A stretch of 6,295 bases of DNA from Thermoplasmata archaeon (GCA_021797955.1 JAJZYV010000119.1:1-6295); one strand, 5' to 3'; shown: positions 1 to 5,278, counted from the first letter of the stretch. Translations and numbers: made by a program. The notes: generated from the letters alone by a model not told the origin.

Positions 1-52
1 TCACAATCCTTGCCTTCTCCTATTTTGTCCGGTATGTGCCCTTTCCTACCAT
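1..52 (-). pseudogene. 5' end of a minus-strand reading frame with an early TAG stop
   Basis: A minus-strand ATG at 52-50 is preceded by a GAGGTGA Shine-Dalgarno-like sequence four bases upstream, and a TATA box lies further upstream (111-120). The first ten codons read MVGKGTYRTK. A TAG follows at 22-20, then EKARIV in the same frame, running off the window edge. Promoter, ribosome binding site and start all line up, so a real gene start is plausible, but the stop would end the product after ten residues. It could be a pseudogene, a sequence error (CAG or AAG to TAG) or a chance arrangement. Too little is visible to name a product. Confidence 0.22.
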
Positions 53-110
53 ATCGTCACCTCTGGAATTGGGAGTAGATTAAAAACTCCCCCTCCCTTG
101 ACTCTCCCCC

Positions 111-120
111 TATATAAGTG
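111..120 (-). promoter_or_regulatory. TATA box, probably for the leftward frame at 52
   Basis: The minus strand reads CACTTATATAGGGGGAG. The TATA element lies about 60 bases before the ATG at 52, which predicts a leader of roughly 35-40 bases carrying the GAGGTGA ribosome binding site. The core is near-palindromic, so it could also act rightward. No convincing gene follows on the plus strand. Confidence 0.3.
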
Positions 121-194
121 TTTCTCCATGCTCTTGTTGTCTGAACGTAACCGGATCCGTAACAAACTTCAAACCAAATATGTTTGCAATCTAC

Positions 195-657
195 TTAGAT
201 ATCTGAGGTATTTCGGCGATCGTTCTTCTTTGTCCCGTCTGCTATGATATTTATCTTTGAAAGCTCAAAGAGAGCTTCCTTCAAGGATATCTTCCGTGAA
301 ACGCCATGATCTTTCAGCACCTGAAAGATATGAAGAAATTCCACTTAGACCTTCCGTAGTGTGCACATATGCCTTATATTTCTTGAGTTCACTCTACATG
401 GAATCGGATGCAGCCTCGCCCGCCTCTCTTGATTTCTACACATCGTATATATCCCTAAGAATGGGGTCGCAAGATGATGAGTATTGTGAATCTATCAAGT
501 ATTATTCCTTCTTCCTGAAAAGATTTGTCTCCCACTCTGCCCCGAGCGAAGTCTCCTAGTGCGTGTAAAGACACTTGTCACCAAGATCGATCCATCATGC
601 CCGCATTTTTGCCTCTGTCGCCGAATGCGAAGATCTATCCAAATCGACTTTGAACAT
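195..657 (-). pseudogene. Decayed IS4/IS1634-like DDE transposase (C-terminal part)
   Basis: No intact frame exists, but two minus-strand frames give recognisable pieces. From about 657 to 340 one frame includes YLIDSQYSSSCDPILRDIYD, then (after a TAG at 438-436) KSREAGEAASDSM and (after a TAG at 396-394) SELKKYKAYVHTTEGLSG. This fits the spaced Y..R..E..K pattern and 'eG..G' segment near the C-terminus of IS4/IS1634-type transposases, as I remember the family. From 344 to 195 the next frame gives EFLHIFQVLKDHGVSRKISL and EALFELSKINIIADGTKK, matching the usual hydrophobic helix and 'LxxLSKI' tail. At least six stops and one frameshift interrupt it. The plus strand here is pyrimidine-rich, as expected opposite a former gene. 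The family assignment is from memory of the pattern, not from a search. Confidence 0.45.
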
Positions 658-722
658 AAAGTCCTTCTTACAACTAAAAGATGAAAGTTTCACCTAAATT
701 GTCTTAAAAATGACCTTTTAAC

Positions 723-1139
723 TGCAAAGCCACTTTGATTCCATATGTTATAAGTGTGGTTACTGCGGTTCTTTCTTTCCATGGCCTGAGCCAAGAGGTT
801 GTGCCAACTAACATAATGATTAACGATGTATTGAGTAGCCTAAAGCATCTGTCAAGGAGAAGTTGAGATGGGTTTGAGGAAGTGAAATATACGGAATCAT
901 TTGCAAATAAGGTTTGGCAAAGAAACATGGGTATTTAGGAAAACCCACAAAGTGCCGGAGGGCCCAATGTAATTGGACATGCTGGGAAGTGGATATGGGG
1001 AATGCCGAGAGACTAGATGAGGCGAGGAAAGACAAAGCTTCTTCTCTATGACAAATATCTGAAAGCAATAACTGTTGATGCAAATGTATTGCCTGAGCGA
1101 ATGTACGTGTGTTATGAAGTCTGTATAGAAGGAGAGTAA
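723..1139 (+). pseudogene. Degraded coding remnant, possibly a second transposase
   Basis: The strand becomes purine-rich here and one plus frame (in register with 1404) reads with only four stops: TGA 864, TAG 936, TAG 1014 and TAA 1137. Pieces include IPYVISVVTAVLSFHGLS, YTESFANKVWQ and GKWIWGMPRD. The order 'P..VI......GLS', 'YTESF', 'KWxWG..D' resembles archaeal IS6/IS240-type DDE transposases, but the catalytic acidic residues cannot be placed. Another frame at about 740-775 gives CYKCGYCGSFF, like the N-terminal zinc knuckle of the same transposases; both cannot be read from the same bases. I can support former coding sequence better than the family. Bases 560-720 show nothing else I can assign. 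Confidence 0.3.
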
Positions 1140-1160
1140 TGTTTTAAGTTTAGAAACGTA

Positions 1161-1319
1161 ATGGATGAAAAAACTTTGAACCTAATGGAAAATCCAATAA
1201 AAGTGGATCGAATCTGGAATTTGCCTGGAAAGCCTGGGTTTCGGAACTTTAATTTGAAAGGAGACCGTTCCCCGTTTAGAAATATTACTGGGGAAAAGTA
1301 CGACCTTCTTGGCGGATAG
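1161..1319 (+). CDS. Short hypothetical ORF, 52 codons
   Basis: An ATG-initiated frame encodes 52 residues ending in TAG, with internal text such as KVDRIWNLPGKPGFRNF and RSPFRNITGEKYDLLGG. The composition (W, G, P, aromatic and charged residues) looks more protein-like than most shadows. It has no clear TATA box or ribosome binding site. It is in the same register as the remnant before it and the HNH gene after it. After its TAG the frame continues as AKDKVLKFEETFWMWIE to another stop, so it may be a piece of a larger broken gene rather than a complete one. No family recognised. Confidence 0.3.
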   Translation: MDEKTLNLMENPIKVDRIWNLPGKPGFRNFNLKGDRSPFRNITGEKYDLLGG

Positions 1320-1403
1320 GCAAAAGATAAAGTTTTGAAGTTTGAAGAAACGTTTTGGATGTGGATAGAATGAAAAAAGAGAAGACAGAATCTGGAACCT
1401 CTA

Positions 1404-1688
1404 ATGGGCTACAGTAGGAATCTGTTCAAGAAGTATAATTACACTTGCGTCCACTGCGGCAAATATTTTAGGGGTTCTTTTGAAGACTGGATGCAATTGA
1501 CAAGGGAACATGTCATTCCTTATAAGAAATTGATTAACGAAGATGCGAAATATAAGAAGTATGAGAACAATTTTAGAGTTGCCTGTGCGATATGCAATAA
1601 TATGGGTACACGTGCCGACTTTTCTACGTATGATAGTTTACCGATAGATGAAAGAATAGAAAAATATTGGTGGCTAAAAAGGAATTGA
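1404..1688 (+). CDS. HNH endonuclease, C-terminus lost by frameshift
   Basis: A 94-residue product with the zinc-finger type of HNH nuclease fold. C15 and C18 form the first knuckle (YTCVHCGKYF). R34-E35-H36 followed by V-I-P is the first catalytic strand, with H36 the expected general base. N56 is the central asparagine. C61-x2-C64-N65 forms the second knuckle and final motif. Such proteins nick or cut double-stranded DNA with a single metal ion, and serve as restriction enzymes, homing enzymes or effectors of other defence systems. The frame ends in TGA at 1686, but the -1 frame continues in good coding sequence to 1762. No ribosome binding site or TATA box is evident; a stop at 1371 in this frame makes ATG 1404 the first usable start. 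A nuclease of another fold follows, suggesting a shared unit. Confidence 0.75.
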   Translation: MGYSRNLFKKYNYTCVHCGKYFRGSFEDWMQLTREHVIPYKKLINEDAKYKKYENNFRVACAICNNMGTRADFSTYDSLPIDERIEKYWWLKRN

Positions 1689-1762
1689 TCCTAAAGCGTA
1701 GGGAAGAATTCGAGAGATTTTATAAGATGTGCGTTAAAGGCAAACAAAAAGGAGAGAACTAA
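1679..1762 (+). pseudogene. Frameshifted C-terminal tail of the HNH gene
   Basis: Reading -1 from the A5 run at 1676-1680 gives KKELILKRREEFERFYKMCV and then KGKQKGEN with a TAA at 1760. This continues the tail of the HNH protein (YWWLK) naturally into a basic helix, for a total of about 123 residues. One missing A in the run explains the shift. It could be a true mutation, a homopolymer sequencing error or, less likely, programmed slippage, since the site (CTA AAA AGG) is not a canonical slippery heptamer. Confidence 0.5.
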
Positions 1763-1868
1763 ACAGCAAATTATTAGAGGAAGGTATCTTTCGACTTAGT
1801 AACCATGAACAAAACCGGGATCGATTCAAGAAACAAAGTTGATTTGAAACCGAGTGAGAGGCAAAAAG

Positions 1869-2429
1869 ATGAATGACAAGGGGTATTTTGAAGTTATAAA
1901 ACAAGCAAGCGAAAACGTTTCGAAGTACGATAAGCGATGGAGTGCCCGTCACAATGAAAGATGGGGGCAGCACGAAGCAACTTGGAAAGCATTGCTATTT
2001 CACGAACTTATTTTGATTGATGCGAAACTGAAAGACAACTTATCCATGGAGAATACGCCAGAAACGAAAAATAGACGGACGAAAGGAAAAAGGATAGACA
2101 TCTGGCTCGGCGATTCTGACAATATGTTCGTAATAGAAGTAAAGCTAATTAAATATAAAAAACGGAAATCTGGATATGGCTTTTCAAGATTGAATTCAAG
2201 AACAGGAGTTTATGGTGATTTGTTGAAACTGCAAGGTTATTTGACCAGTGTAGATGGAAATGGGGCAAATGGCATAGTAATTGCCGTGCATGAAGTGGGC
2301 AACGGTGAAAACAGGAAGCTTGATGTAAATAAGATTGTTGTAAAGGTCAAACAGAATCTGGTCGACCTCCTGAATGAGCATTTACGATTACTGATATGCT
2401 CCAACGGGAAATGCGTATACGCCCCTTAG
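1869..2429 (+). CDS. PD-(D/E)XK family nuclease
   Basis: Unrecognised at subfamily level, but the core of the restriction-endonuclease fold is readable. Numbering from an alternative GTG at 1854: E41/E51 lie in an N-terminal helix (HEATWKALLFHEL), D82 in KRIDIWL, and E95-V-K97 in FVIEVK. Spacing D-(12)-E-x-K fits the metal-binding PD-(D/E)XK signature. A downstream YGDLLKLQGY helix (120-129) and a beta-rich region (GIVIAVHEV) complete a single-domain protein of about 186 residues, typical of small type II-like or solitary nucleases. I prefer ATG 1869 because GAGAGG lies seven bases before it; GTG 1854 would add five residues. It starts about 107 bases after the frame-restored end of the HNH gene on the same strand. 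No methyltransferase is visible nearby, so a classical restriction-modification role is not supported within this window. Confidence 0.7.
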   Translation: MNDKGYFEVIKQASENVSKYDKRWSARHNERWGQHEATWKALLFHELILIDAKLKDNLSMENTPETKNRRTKGKRIDIWLGDSDNMFVIEVKLIKYKKRKSGYGFSRLNSRTGVYGDLLKLQGYLTSVDGNGANGIVIAVHEVGNGENRKLDVNKIVVKVKQNLVDLLNEHLRLLICSNGKCVYAP

Positions 2430-2472
2430 ACTTGAAATTATGAATAGAGACCTACACGTTGAATGATACTGA

Positions 2473-2503
2473 TAAAAAATAGGAGGCGTATTATGCCCCC
2501 TCC
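2473..2503 (-). terminator. Terminator of the leftward small gene
   Basis: On the minus strand a GGAGG/CCTCC stem (2503-2499 with 2486-2482) is followed by a TATTTTTT tract at 2480-2473. It lies 18 bases beyond the stop of the 2521-2691 gene, between two convergent genes. The T-tract is the main archaeal signal; the stem is short. Confidence 0.45.
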
Positions 2504-2520
2504 AAATTAATGCCTTTCCG

Positions 2521-2691
2521 TTATCTCTTCTCATCTTGCTCTTCTTCGCTGTTCTCACGGATCTGGTTCTCATGGTTTCTGCTAGCAGCCTGACCCACTG
2601 GGTCCTTGCTGTTCAGAGACCTAGATCTGTTGTCATTCGGTGTTGGATTCTTTCCCGTTTTTTCACCTCCTAATTGACATATTAAAAGCAT
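2521..2691 (-). CDS. Small hydrophilic protein, 45 or 56 residues
   Basis: A short minus-strand gene. From ATG 2691 the frame gives 56 residues; the part after residue 11 reads TGKNPTPNDNRSRSLNSKDP, then VGQAASRNHENQIRENSEEE, and ends in QDEKR with TAA. It is rich in N, P, S, R and E, without hydrophobic segments, and probably disordered. The pattern 'NPTPNDxRS...DPxxQAAxxNxxNQ' resembles small uncharacterised proteins I have seen in archaea and bacteria; no function is known to me. A perfect AGGAGGTG sits seven bases before codon 12, which is ACG, whereas ATG 2691 lies upstream with an AT-rich box about 20-25 bases before it. So either translation starts at ATG 2691 (leaderless), at ACG, or a former ATG mutated to ACG. 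It is divergent from the winged-helix gene, 84 bases away. Confidence 0.5.
   Translation of the reverse strand: MLLICQLGGEKTGKNPTPNDNRSRSLNSKDPVGQAASRNHENQIRENSEEEQDEKR
2664..2672 (-). promoter_or_regulatory. Perfect Shine-Dalgarno sequence before an ACG codon
   Basis: The minus strand reads TTAGGAGGTGAAAAAACGGG. This is the full anti-16S complement, with AGGAGG seven bases before ACG at 2658-2656 in the frame of the small gene. Such strong ribosome binding sites are rare in this window, which argues that translation starts, or once started, at that codon. Confidence 0.5.
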
Positions 2692-2742
2692 GTACTTTGC
2701 TATTATCTAAAATTAACTTAATCACTAAAGGGTTTACAAATA

Positions 2743-2753
2743 GAAATTTATAT
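2743..2753 (+). promoter_or_regulatory. TATA box for the winged-helix gene
   Basis: The element GAAATTTATATA lies about 25-30 bases before the GTG at 2776. This places transcription start at or next to the start codon, so the mRNA is probably leaderless. Confidence 0.65.
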
Positions 2754-2775
2754 ACGAAGTTGGTCTTTTTTACTA

Positions 2776-3783
2776 GTGAACTCAAAGCGGTTTACCAAAA
2801 AAGAAATAGTCATAATTGACAGACTGCTAATTAGTTATAAGCGAAAGGGGTTGAGCTCATCAGAATTAATGTCATGGAGTTCGACAGTTGTAAGCAGACC
2901 ATGGTTGCTGAAAGTGTTGTCAAAGATGAAAGAAGAAGGTTTCGTTAATAGTACATATACCCTTTCGAAAGCCACGCGGCCTCGAGAAAAGTTTCACCTA
3001 ACGAGTGATTATGGTAAGTTTTCCATATTTGCTGAACGGTATCTGCGATACTATTTGAAATCTAACCCTATTGATTGGCAAAAATCAGTTCTTTGGTCTT
3101 TTATGAGCAGCCTTCATGTGCAGAATATGCTGAATGAGGGGTTTGTCAAATTCATACTGCACTCGAGAAACTTCATCATTAATGAGCTGGTGCCAGTTAC
3201 CGAGACGGATGCGGGTAGAGTTGATGAACGAAGTTTTAAAAACAAACTTCCTGTTGAAATTTTCTATAATAAAACCGGCGAAATTGTCATTCGAGTCTTA
3301 AATTTTAATGGTAACAAAGAACAATACTCAACTGTAAACATTAAGGAAAAACTGGAAAAGCAACTCACGGAAAGAGTTATTATACCAATTTTGGGGTTAA
3401 TCAAGATATCTCCGACAGCTTTGCTTAGGTTTGTTCAAGAATGGAAACCGTATGATGTTGGATACTATGGCGGCGCAGAAATAGCTTCAATAGAGCACGT
3501 TCTCTTTAGGTTGATATGGGATGCAGCAAATGATATCTCCATAACCAGGGCGGTGCCATACAACCAAAAAGCAACTGCCGCTTACGTTGGATCTGCAAAC
3601 AAGCCTGAAAAATCTTTCCTTGAAGTATTCTGGATGCCTGACAAGATAATCCGTTATGACGTGGAGTTTTCAACTGTTGAAGACTATGTTGGAGGAGAAG
3701 ATTCTGAGGAGATTGAGGAAGCAGAGATTAACCCAGAAAACGCTTCTGTGCGGATTAGTTTTCAAGATGCTAGGAGCAGATGA
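2776..3783 (+). CDS. Winged-helix protein of unknown function, 335 residues
   Basis: The N-terminal 80 residues look like a winged helix: a helix at 7-20, LSSSELM (26-32), a recognition helix in SRPWLLKVLSKMKEEGFV (40-57), and a wing ending in REKFHLTSDYGKF (70-82), the 'R.K..LT..G' pattern of PadR/MarR-type DNA-binding domains. The remaining 250 residues match nothing I recognise. They start helical (FAERYLRYYLK), continue in mixed alpha/beta (PVEIFYNKTGEIVIRV), and end in an acidic stretch (DSEEIEEAEINPE). No catalytic motif or membrane segment is visible. GTG is chosen because the TATA box is correctly placed for a leaderless start. It precedes the HEPN-like gene by 129 bases on the same strand. 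It could regulate that gene or act as the DNA- or signal-sensing part of a two-gene system (inference). TGA stop, followed two codons later by TAG. Confidence 0.75.
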   Translation: MNSKRFTKKEIVIIDRLLISYKRKGLSSSELMSWSSTVVSRPWLLKVLSKMKEEGFVNSTYTLSKATRPREKFHLTSDYGKFSIFAERYLRYYLKSNPIDWQKSVLWSFMSSLHVQNMLNEGFVKFILHSRNFIINELVPVTETDAGRVDERSFKNKLPVEIFYNKTGEIVIRVLNFNGNKEQYSTVNIKEKLEKQLTERVIIPILGLIKISPTALLRFVQEWKPYDVGYYGGAEIASIEHVLFRLIWDAANDISITRAVPYNQKATAAYVGSANKPEKSFLEVFWMPDKIIRYDVEFSTVEDYVGGEDSEEIEEAEINPENASVRISFQDARSR

Positions 3784-3800
3784 TATTAGGTTATAAGATA

Positions 3801-3840
3801 TCACTAAACACCTTTTGGCGCCGAATTGAACATTTGGTGA
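3801..3840 (+). repeat. Imperfect inverted repeat between two genes
   Basis: TCACTAAA (3801-3808) pairs with TTTGGTGA (3833-3840) through eight base pairs including one G-T wobble. The loop contains the 6-bp palindrome GGCGCC. It lies just after the winged-helix gene and could slow transcription, stabilise the mRNA end or bind a regulator. Confidence 0.3.
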
Positions 3841-3853
3841 TTGGAAGCAAATC

Positions 3854-3863
3854 CTGTGCACAG
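3854..3863. promoter_or_regulatory. Perfect 10-bp palindrome, candidate operator
   Basis: CTGTGCACAG is a perfect palindrome directly upstream of a TATA-like GTGTATATG (3863-3871) and 50 bases before the TTG start at 3913. A dimeric winged-helix protein such as the upstream gene's product could bind such a site. I found no second copy before that gene. Confidence 0.35.
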
Positions 3864-3886
3864 TGTATATGATCGCAAGAATAAAG
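3863..3886 (+). promoter_or_regulatory. Candidate promoter for the HEPN-like gene
   Basis: Two weak TATA-like elements are present: GTGTATATG (3863-3871) and AGAATAAAG (3878-3886). The second is about 27-30 bases before TTG 3913 and would give a leaderless mRNA; the first would give a leader of about 20 bases. Neither is a strong match. Confidence 0.3.
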
Positions 3887-3912
3887 ACTGATTTAACATT
3901 GTCCTTTTAAGA

Positions 3913-4830
3913 TTGACACAATACAAAACAAGCTACAGTTTTTTTGGAAGTACTCCTACACTTTCAGTCGGTAGCGCAGAAGCAAGGACTTTTATTGAAT
4001 TAATTGGCTATATTTCTAAGGTAAAATCAGCAATAGATAACGAAGTTGGCGCAGGACTTTACAGAGAAACCGACGTGAAAAATGTACTGGAAAAATTAAG
4101 CAAAAGAAAATGTCAATTTTTTAAAGATGTTAAGATAGAGGTCTGCAAGCAAAACTTAATTTCAGCTTGGATAGATGAATCCGCGCTTTATGACTCTATC
4201 AAAGGAGGGACTTTAATGTACCCTGGGTGGTCCATTATCAAGTTCTATTATGGGATTTACCACGGCGTTTCATGTATTGCGAGAACTTTGGATCCAAACG
4301 TCGAGGAATATAATCACTACAAGAAAATTTCTCTCTTAAATAACGTTGTGCTAAACAATAAGAACCTAGCGAAATACCTTCTTCCACCACTTTGCTCGAC
4401 TTTAGACACTTCATTGAAAAAATATAGGTTTTCAAATCCCATTAGAAAAGATGGGGAAATTAGTTCTAAAAGCATCAGAGAAAATATGAAAAAGTGCTTA
4501 GATTTTACATACCAAATGTTGGGGAAATCTTTTCCAAGACATATTTCATTATTTGACATGTTTAAACTAATCAGAGAGTATGTGAACTATTATGGTACAG
4601 GAGCAACTAGGTTTTTGTACGGCACTGCTGTAAAAAACGCATTGAAGAAAGGCTTGCCATATATTACTTTTTATTTTCTTGTTATGGTAGAGAATTATAT
4701 GATAGCACACATCGGCTGCACAGAAGTCAAAAGACTGTGGGAGGATTTTAAAGATGCTATGGTAACCAATTTTGGTATATCATTTAGTGAGCAACAGAAA
4801 AGATTTGACGCGTATTATAGTTTTTTTTAA
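3913..4830 (+). CDS. Helical protein with a HEPN-like signature, 305 residues
   Basis: No family recognised with certainty. The protein is mostly alpha-helical. WSIIKFYYGIYHGVSCIART (106-125) resembles the core helix of HEPN domains ('aYYaiyHa..all'), and LIREYVNYYGTG (219-230) resembles their second helix with 'lR..aNY'. The Rx4-6H ribonuclease motif of toxic HEPN proteins is not evident, so activity is doubtful. HEPN proteins are common in toxin-antitoxin, abortive infection and CRISPR-associated systems. TTG 3913 is the first possible start after an in-frame TGA at 3889; the next methionine would lose a third of the protein. A T8 run forms the last codons (YYSFF). Position after the winged-helix gene suggests a functional pair, possibly with its own promoter. 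Codon and base use are AT-rich compared with thrS. Confidence 0.6.
   Translation: MTQYKTSYSFFGSTPTLSVGSAEARTFIELIGYISKVKSAIDNEVGAGLYRETDVKNVLEKLSKRKCQFFKDVKIEVCKQNLISAWIDESALYDSIKGGTLMYPGWSIIKFYYGIYHGVSCIARTLDPNVEEYNHYKKISLLNNVVLNNKNLAKYLLPPLCSTLDTSLKKYRFSNPIRKDGEISSKSIRENMKKCLDFTYQMLGKSFPRHISLFDMFKLIREYVNYYGTGATRFLYGTAVKNALKKGLPYITFYFLVMVENYMIAHIGCTEVKRLWEDFKDAMVTNFGISFSEQQKRFDAYYSFF
4821..4828 (+). terminator. T8 tract overlapping the stop codon
   Basis: Eight consecutive T residues encode the final Phe-Phe and the first base of TAA. Oligo-T runs on the coding strand are the main intrinsic termination signal of archaeal RNA polymerase. A second, TTTTT, follows at about 4849. Confidence 0.4.
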
Positions 4831-4960
4831 TTCATTGAGATTAAGCATTTTTACTGTCTGCTCGATGTGTTTTGCATTTCGCCAACATAGTATTACTGTG
4901 AATTAGATTGAACGTTTTGTTATGCTCAACAGACATCTGTATGTAAATTGTAAATGCTGA

Positions 4961-4969
4961 AGTTTATAT
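4961..4969 (+). promoter_or_regulatory. TATA box for the zinc-ribbon gene
   Basis: AGTTTATATC is a good TATA match. Transcription would begin near 4990, giving a leader of about 35 bases that carries GAGGAG before ATG 5026. The preceding interval, 4831-4960, shows T-rich runs and the small inverted repeat ACAGACATCTGT (about 4930-4941) but no gene. Confidence 0.5.
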
Positions 4970-4982
4970 CAAGGAGTTAATC

Positions 4983-5021
4983 ATGTTTTCTTTAGACATA
5001 TTAGAATTTTTGAGGAGATAA
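4983..5021 (+). other. 12-codon mini-ORF upstream of the zinc-ribbon gene
   Basis: AAGGAG lies six bases before ATG 4983, which opens MFSLDILEFLRR and stops at TAA 5019-5021. The final codons (TTG AGG AGA TAA) contain the GAGGAG ribosome binding site of the next gene. It is a possible leader peptide, but the predicted transcription start from the TATA box at 4961 would fall inside it, so it may not be transcribed in full. Confidence 0.2.
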
Positions 5022-5025
5022 TGGG

Positions 5026-5256
5026 ATGAGCTGTGAAGTGATGTCTAGGACGAAGTTCACGTGCCCCTGCGGCAATGGCGAATACGAAGTGATATGGGAA
5101 ATGGCTGGTTGGAATCGTAGCCGCGACAGCGCAAAAATGCTCTGACCTAACTGCAAAGACAAATACATATGGAGGGGGGTAAATCCCAGTAATCGCCCGG
5201 CTAGAGAATACAGTACCTGGGTCAAGAAAGAAAATGTTAATTTTAAAGAGAAGTAG
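5026..5256 (+). pseudogene. Small zinc-ribbon protein with in-frame TGA at a Cys position
   Basis: The frame spans 76 codons before TAG. GAGGAG at 5012-5017 supports ATG 5026. FTCPCGNGEYEV (11-22) is a first zinc knuckle with C13-x-C15. The second knuckle would be CPNCKDKYIW, but its first cysteine codon (codon 40, 5143-5145) is TGA, one base from TGC or TGT; C43 is intact. The rest of the frame is good protein to YSTWVKKENVNFKEK. Two-knuckle ribbons of this size bind one zinc and often mediate nucleic-acid or protein contacts; no specific function can be given. The TGA may be an inactivating mutation, a sequence error, or recoding (selenocysteine or cysteine), the last having no other support here. 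As written, translation would end after 39 residues. Confidence 0.6.
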
Positions 5257-5269
5257 ACCTTTGCTGACA

Positions 5270-5278
5270 TCTTATACT
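5270..5278 (+). promoter_or_regulatory. Weak TATA-like element
   Basis: CTTATACTG lies about 29 bases before ATG 5303, the spacing expected for a leaderless mRNA. It is a weak match and the ORF it would serve is very short. Confidence 0.2.

Noticed and set aside
257..559. Plus-strand 100-codon ORF with TTG start
   Set aside because: The strand is pyrimidine-rich, there is no ribosome binding site, and the TATA-like TATTTATC is too close to the start. The opposite strand has transposase-like sequence, so it is best read as an antisense shadow.
704..1083. Two overlapping minus-strand ORFs of 74 and 87 codons
   Set aside because: The plus strand is purine-rich and shows coding remnants here. 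The minus frames have no start signals and read as antisense composition.
1805..1876. 23-codon plus-strand ORF ending across the nuclease start
   Set aside because: No promoter or ribosome binding site, and composition is uninformative. The overlap with ATG 1869 is probably chance.
1734..1973. Minus-strand ORF of 79 codons
   Set aside because: It is antisense to the start of the PD-(D/E)XK nuclease gene and has no promoter or ribosome binding site.
2388..2573. Minus-strand ORF of 61 codons
   Set aside because: It overlaps the 2521-2691 gene in another frame and runs through its terminator and into the opposing nuclease gene. The 2521-2691 frame has the ribosome binding site.
4238..4559. Two minus-strand ORFs inside the HEPN-like gene
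   Set aside because: They are antisense shadows of a long gene with good coding composition.
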